The translations under genes were made by a program, and so were the position numbers. Below, one piece after another: positions 6,721-9,609 of a DNA stretch of 9,609 nucleotides; position 1 is the stretch's first letter, and each line of letters starts with the position of its first letter. Location: assembly GCA_009885275.1 (NCBI GenBank), contig VFKY01000145.1:1-9609 (forward strand), written 5' to 3'. This DNA comes from Verrucomicrobiota bacterium (GTDB lineage Bacteria; Verrucomicrobiota; Verrucomicrobiia; Verrucomicrobiales; Verrucomicrobiaceae). Under the pieces are notes generated by a model. That model was given only the letters and a program-made list of their open reading frames with translations, was not told where the DNA came from and ran no database searches.

Positions 6721-6930
6721 GAGAGGGTCAAGGTCGTGCAGCAGGACTTTACGTGGCGGGCGGATGGCCTGCTCAGCAGTCTCAGCACCAACGGCGTTGC
6801 GGGCAGCTTCAGTTACACCTATGGCACTCAAGGACTGCTCGTGAGCCGGAGCAATGCCTACCGCACCCACAGCGTGAATACCACCACCGGCCGCAAAATC
6901 AGGCGCCGATACCTTTACGTCTGTAATTAA
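6721..6930 (+). pseudogene. RHS/YD-repeat-like protein fragment (remnant)
   Basis: Between in-frame stops TAG 6718-6720 and TAA 6928-6930 the plus strand encodes 69 residues whose central part resembles two consecutive YD (RHS) repeats: FTWRADGLLSSLSTNG, then FSYTYGTQGLLVSRSN. These recall the Y-x-Y/W-D-x-x-G-x-L-x-x pattern of RHS and wall-associated repeat proteins. Real RHS proteins run to well over a thousand residues; here there is no start except a GTG at 6736, no signal peptide, no core domain and no toxin tip. The last residues (GRKIRRRYLYVCN) no longer look like the repeat. The stretch is GC-richer than its surroundings and opposite in strand to both neighbours, which fits a decayed or displaced piece of a larger gene. 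The homology call rests on pattern only. The opposite-strand frame across 6625-6870 is a shadow. Confidence 0.5.
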
Positions 6931-6936
6931 ATTACA
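6922..6936. repeat. 15-bp perfect palindrome at the end of the RHS-like remnant
   Basis: TGTAATT (6922-6928) and AATTACA (6930-6936) are perfect inverted copies around one central A, and the remnant's stop codon TAA (6928-6930) sits at the centre. It is AT-rich and coincides with the end of the GC-rich remnant. It could be an operator-like site, a recombination scar or chance. Confidence 0.3.
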
Positions 6937-7017
6937 CGCCGCTCCTCTTTCATGCCGATCTAAGTGTGGTGCTCAGCAATTCAACTTCTCCCCATCACGG
7001 GAAGCAAGATGATAAAA

Positions 7018-8331
7018 TCAACGTGCCGCCTGCTCCACTTTGCGTGTGCCGAGACAGAACAGCGTCTTCTCGCCACGGACAAAGATCTGACCTTCGCTCA
7101 GAGCCGGTGATGCGAACACTTTCTCGCCTAACTCGCTCTCGGAGACTAGTTGATAGGTTTCGCTGGGATGAACGACACGGAGGGTGCCGAAGTCATTTAT
7201 GAAATAGACATTACCCTCGGCACTGGCGAGCGATGCATGATGCTCCTTCATCCGCTCCTCCCATACGATCCGGCCTGTCTTTGCCTCAAAGCAGTGGGCG
7301 ATTCCCGAGTCAGATACAACCAGATAATATTCCCCCTCAGAGAGGGGTGATGGCACATAGGCTACCCCTTTATTAGTGCGCCATGCGATATGCGTGTCCG
7401 TAACATTGCCAATACCATCCGGTTTAATAGCCAGATTATGATGCTCAGGAAATCCGCCGGTCATGAAGAGTAGCCCAGCCATTTCGTTGTAAACTAATGA
7501 TGCTACAAACTGCTCGGTCGGACCATCGATTATCCAGATAAGCTTGCCGTCATTGGGATCATAACTGGTGACGCACTTAGTGCCGGAGAGTACCATTTGT
7601 GATTTTCCAGCCATCTCACGGATGAGTGGGGGGCAATAGCTGCGCGTTTTATTGGGTCTCTCAATACGCCAGAGTTCACGGCCATCATCGCGAGCGAGAG
7701 CTACGATATAGCCATCACCATCGTGATCGCAATTCACAATCACCTTGTCCTTGAAGAGAATGGGCGAACTACAAAATCCATGCTTGCTGGAAAAAAGACC
7801 GGGGCGAGCTTCCCAGAGTCGTTTTCCTGTAAAGTCATAAGCGCTGACCACCACCGTGCCCTTGGGCGACTCCCCTTTCGCAATCACCTTGCCCTCATTG
7901 GCTTTTCTCGTCTGCTCAGTCGGCGTTTCGTCGAGAAACGCTGTAAATACCCTTTCACCATCTGTAGCCGGGGTGCTCGATGCGTAACTGTTTAAGCGAT
8001 GTTTCCCTTCGAGGGGCGATTTGAGAACCGTGCTCTGCCAAAGTAATTTGCCGGTGTTGCGATCCAAACAAAGCAGGACTCTTTCTGCGGATTCTTCAAT
8101 GGACGACACCGTAAAGAGCTTGTCGCCCCAGACAATCGGTGAAGCATGCCCCAAGCCCGGCAGTTCTGATTTCCAGATTACGGTCTCAGGTGCGACCTTC
8201 GATGGAAACCCCTTGTCGATGCTGGTGCCATCCAGTCTCGGACCACGCCAAGTCGGCCAGTTCTCGGCCTTTGCGATAGCGCCGAATGTAAGTGCTGAAA
8301 AAATTATTAGGCGCGTATAAATATGTATCAT
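7018..8331 (-). CDS. Secreted PQQ-like beta-propeller repeat protein
   Basis: From Met at 8331 the product is 437 residues: a signal peptide (MIHIYTRLIIFSALTFGAIAKA, 1-22 in two parts: basic Arg near 7, then a hydrophobic core), then NWPTWRGP, the usual opening of exported beta-propeller proteins of PVC bacteria. PQQ-type blade repeats end in the pattern D/A-x-x-[TND]G-[KR]-x-x-W: CLDRNTGKLLW, AYDFTGKRLW, ARDDGRELW, YDPNDGKLIW, FEAKTGRIVW, with a last partial blade LFCLGTRK. That gives six or more blades, starting about every 50-80 residues. DHDGDG (about 202-207) resembles a Ca2+-binding loop. It lacks the PQQ-binding and catalytic apparatus of true dehydrogenases as far as I can see, so scaffold or binding roles are more likely than enzymatic ones. 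The frame extends 7 codons to an ATG at 8352; that start would put CIWIM ahead of the charged n-region, so 8331 is preferred. Confidence 0.9.
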   Translation of the reverse strand: MIHIYTRLIIFSALTFGAIAKAENWPTWRGPRLDGTSIDKGFPSKVAPETVIWKSELPGLGHASPIVWGDKLFTVSSIEESAERVLLCLDRNTGKLLWQSTVLKSPLEGKHRLNSYASSTPATDGERVFTAFLDETPTEQTRKANEGKVIAKGESPKGTVVVSAYDFTGKRLWEARPGLFSSKHGFCSSPILFKDKVIVNCDHDGDGYIVALARDDGRELWRIERPNKTRSYCPPLIREMAGKSQMVLSGTKCVTSYDPNDGKLIWIIDGPTEQFVASLVYNEMAGLLFMTGGFPEHHNLAIKPDGIGNVTDTHIAWRTNKGVAYVPSPLSEGEYYLVVSDSGIAHCFEAKTGRIVWEERMKEHHASLASAEGNVYFINDFGTLRVVHPSETYQLVSESELGEKVFASPALSEGQIFVRGEKTLFCLGTRKVEQAAR

Positions 8332-8423
8332 GATCCAGATACAAACGGTCATTAGGTAAAATGACTTTCGATAATTCGAAGATCGCCCGGTGTATTTTCA
8401 AAATATACTGCTAGATACAATGG
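8332..8423. promoter_or_regulatory. Divergent intergenic region between beta-propeller and Nudix genes
   Basis: The two genes start back to back, so this AT-rich stretch of about 92 bp must hold promoters for both. On the plus strand TATACT (8404-8409) is a good -10-like hexamer 14 nt before the Nudix ATG; no -35 box stands at the right spacing, which would leave a very short 5' leader. On the minus strand TTGAAA (about 8395-8400) is a good -35-like hexamer, but the -10 that should follow (GAATTA/AATTAT) is weak. Neither gene has a Shine-Dalgarno. Experimental start sites would be needed to confirm either. Confidence 0.4.
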
Positions 8424-8990
8424 ATGACCCGTCAGGATTTACGTCAACAACTAGTAAAGCTCCATCTCTTGGATCGAACAGAGGAGGAGCCCTTTCGTCA
8501 ACGCATGATCGCCTTGCTTGATTCAGTCGATGATTGCTTTCATCGTTCGTGCTTTCCAGCTCACTTTACGGGAAGCGCCTTGGTCATTAGTGCCGATGGA
8601 GCCAAGGCGTTGCTTAATCACCATCGTAAGCTTGATCGGTGGTTGCAATTCGGAGGCCACTGTGATGGCGAGGATGATGTGTTAGGTGTCGCGCAGAGGG
8701 AGGCGCTGGAGGAATCGGGTATTTCTGGATTAATTTTAGCCTCAGCTAAACCCTTCGATCTCGACATTCACCCCATTCCCGCCAAGGAAGGAGAACCTGC
8801 GCACGAGCATTATGATGTTCGTTACGTGCTTATAGCTCCAGAGAATGCGCAATTTACCTTAAGCGACGAGAGCCACGAGCTTCGCTGGGTCACGCCAACC
8901 GAGATGCGCGAGTTACCACTGAGCTCAGGCATGGAACGTCTCGCTGACAAGTGGCAGGCCCTCATCAATCGAAGAGCTATAGCCGGATAA
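8424..8990 (+). CDS. Nudix hydrolase
   Basis: A 188-residue cytoplasmic protein with a helical N-terminal extension (1-45) before the Nudix fold. Nudix enzymes cleave nucleoside diphosphates linked to another moiety, using Mg2+ or Mn2+. The Nudix box spans about 78-100: GHCDGED, spacer, then REALEESGI (92-100), which keeps the metal-binding REUxEExGU core (Arg92, Glu93, Glu96, Glu97, Gly99). The Glu expected six positions after the box's first Gly is Asp84, as in the WLQxGGHCDG subgroup. WLQFGGHCDG (73-82) and HYDVRY (129-134) are typical of that subgroup, annotated only as generic Nudix hydrolases. C-terminal LRWVTPTEM (153-161) is the usual closing strand and helix. The substrate is not inferable. 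The next gene starts 32 bp downstream on the same strand, so the two may be co-transcribed. Confidence 0.92.
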   Translation: MTRQDLRQQLVKLHLLDRTEEEPFRQRMIALLDSVDDCFHRSCFPAHFTGSALVISADGAKALLNHHRKLDRWLQFGGHCDGEDDVLGVAQREALEESGISGLILASAKPFDLDIHPIPAKEGEPAHEHYDVRYVLIAPENAQFTLSDESHELRWVTPTEMRELPLSSGMERLADKWQALINRRAIAG

Positions 8991-9008
8991 ATCATCCGCT
9001 TTCTTACC

Positions 9009-9046
9009 TCAAAAAATATCCGATGCTTCAAGAATCAAAAAATATC
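9009..9046 (+). repeat. 12-bp direct repeat flanking the ArnT-like gene start
   Basis: TCAAAAAATATC occurs at 9009-9020 and again at 9035-9046, identical over 12 bp and 26 bp apart from start to start. The pair brackets the ATG at 9023; the second copy lies inside codons 5-8. Possible explanations are a paired operator or RNA-binding site, or chance in A-rich DNA. Confidence 0.4.
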
Positions 9047-9609
9047 GCCACTCAAAGAAATGTTTTATATTTCTTTCTAGCTCTTAGCCTTCTCTATTTC
9101 GGCTTTTCTTGGATGCGGCCATTAGCGTTACCCGACGAACCCCGTTACAGTGAAATCCCAAGAGAAATGCTGGCGTCCGGTGATTGGGTGGCGCCACGAT
9201 TGAATGGTGTCCTCTATTTTTATAAGCCGCCACTTTTCTACTGGCTTGTCGCTGCTGCCGAGTATGTCGGGGGACTCAACAACGTCGCGGTTCGTTTTTG
9301 GCCAGCGGCATTTGGGATGTTAGGATGTCTCGCGGTATATCTTGCAGGAAAAACCCTCTATAACAAATCCACCGGGTTCTATGCCGCGATTATTTTGGGC
9401 ACATCAGTACTCTATTTTGCGATGAGCCAATTGATCATTCTTGATATGACATTTTCTGTGTTGATGAGTTCCGCTCTTCTCTGTTTCGTTGTGGGGCAGC
9501 GAGAAGCGGCGGGGGCACGCCAACGAAATTTATTCTATGCATTCTATGCTTTAATCGCTCTCGCAGTCATGACAAAAGGCATACTCGCCATCATGCTCCC
9601 TGGGGCGAT
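9023..9609 (+). CDS. ArnT/PMT-family membrane glycosyltransferase, N-terminal part
   Basis: The window ends after 195 codons. Integral-membrane enzymes of this family (GT-C fold, GT39/GT83-like) transfer a sugar from a polyprenyl-phosphate carrier to lipid A, protein or another envelope acceptor on the periplasmic face. First membrane helix at 14-31 (VLYFFLALSLLYFGFSW). It is followed by the first periplasmic loop with PDEPRYSEIPREML (37-50), whose Asp38-Glu39 is the expected catalytic/metal acidic pair, then GDWVAPRLNG (53-62) and YKPPLFYW (67-74), all hallmark positions. More hydrophobic segments occur at about 91-109, 116-134, 140-158 and 171-183, and MTKG (183-186) is the usual motif before the next helix. 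Full-length members have roughly 500-600 residues. The start lacks a Shine-Dalgarno; no earlier in-frame ATG occurs after the Nudix stop. Whether the target is lipid A, protein or glycan is unknown. Confidence 0.9.
   Translation, partial: MLQESKNIATQRNVLYFFLALSLLYFGFSWMRPLALPDEPRYSEIPREMLASGDWVAPRLNGVLYFYKPPLFYWLVAAAEYVGGLNNVAVRFWPAAFGMLGCLAVYLAGKTLYNKSTGFYAAIILGTSVLYFAMSQLIILDMTFSVLMSSALLCFVVGQREAAGARQRNLFYAFYALIALAVMTKGILAIMLPGA

Larger units (their letters stand above)
6615..7017. other. 403-bp gap without an intact gene
   Basis: No complete gene is visible here. It lies between two minus-strand genes and falls into three parts. Positions 6615-6720 are mixed-composition DNA with only short frames, presumably including the promoter of the secreted-protein gene; I could not identify -10/-35 boxes. 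Positions 6721-6930 are a GC-richer stretch that reads on the plus strand as an RHS/YD-like fragment. Positions 6931-7017 lie just 3' of the beta-propeller gene. In its transcript, CUUCCC (7004-6999) can pair with GGGGAG (6993-6988) around a 5-nt loop with one G-U pair; no U-run follows, so it is only a weak terminator candidate. Confidence 0.55.

Noticed and set aside
6625..6870. 81-residue minus-strand frame in the gap
   Set aside because: Its Ala-rich N-terminal half is the antisense shadow of the RHS-like segment; no ribosome-binding site or family pattern.
7018..8331. True PQQ-dependent dehydrogenase
   Set aside because: The length and repeat pattern fit a plain beta-propeller; I see no adjacent vicinal-cysteine pair or C-terminal cytochrome domain typical of quinoprotein alcohol dehydrogenases.
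1..9609. CRISPR array, tRNA, rRNA, insertion sequence or defence system
   Set aside because: No regularly spaced repeats, cloverleaf-like segments, transposase motifs with terminal inverted repeats, or known defence-protein motifs were seen on either strand.

Overview
The window most likely comes from a free-living Verrucomicrobiota or other PVC-superphylum bacterium. The evidence is the combination of a Tat-exported Gfo/Idh/MocA oxidoreductase, tandem planctomycete-type cytochrome c (PSCyt1-like) modules fused to a formylglycine-generating-enzyme-like (FGE-sulfatase) domain, and a secreted PQQ-type beta-propeller beginning with a WPTWRGP segment. These families are abundant in that group. 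The assignment is inferred from gene content; no marker gene is present. Almost no start codon has a Shine-Dalgarno sequence at normal spacing.

Layout: (1) 1-147, the C-terminal end of an unrecognised plus-strand gene. (2) 278-4469, three plus-strand genes whose products are all predicted to be exported: the Gfo/Idh/MocA oxidoreductase, the double-cytochrome/FGE-like protein and an ApbE-type FAD:protein FMN transferase. A strong terminator-like hairpin lies between the last two and covers the ApbE ribosome-binding site and start codon. (3) 4479-6614, two minus-strand genes, converging on apbE with a 9-bp gap: an unknown secreted protein followed by a UGT-like GT1 glycosyltransferase. (4) 6615-7017, a gap with no intact gene, holding a plus-strand fragment that reads like part of an RHS/YD-repeat protein. 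(5) 7018-8331, a minus-strand PQQ-like beta-propeller protein, divergent from (6) a Nudix hydrolase at 8424-8990 and (7) the N-terminal third or so of an ArnT/PMT-family membrane glycosyltransferase that runs off the right edge.

How the genes may work together: the left cluster looks like periplasmic redox or sugar chemistry (oxidoreductase, c-type haem protein, flavinylating enzyme), but I see no flavinylation motif in the neighbouring proteins, so a shared pathway is only an inference. The two glycosyltransferases are far apart and of different classes (cytoplasmic GT1 against polyprenyl-phosphate-dependent membrane GT). I see no CRISPR array, tRNA, rRNA, integrase or intact insertion sequence. 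I do not see a convincing new multi-gene system. The most unusual points are the hairpin over the apbE start, the RHS-like remnant, the cytochrome duplication joined to an FGE fold that lacks the catalytic cysteines, and the unknown secreted protein paired with the GT1 enzyme.
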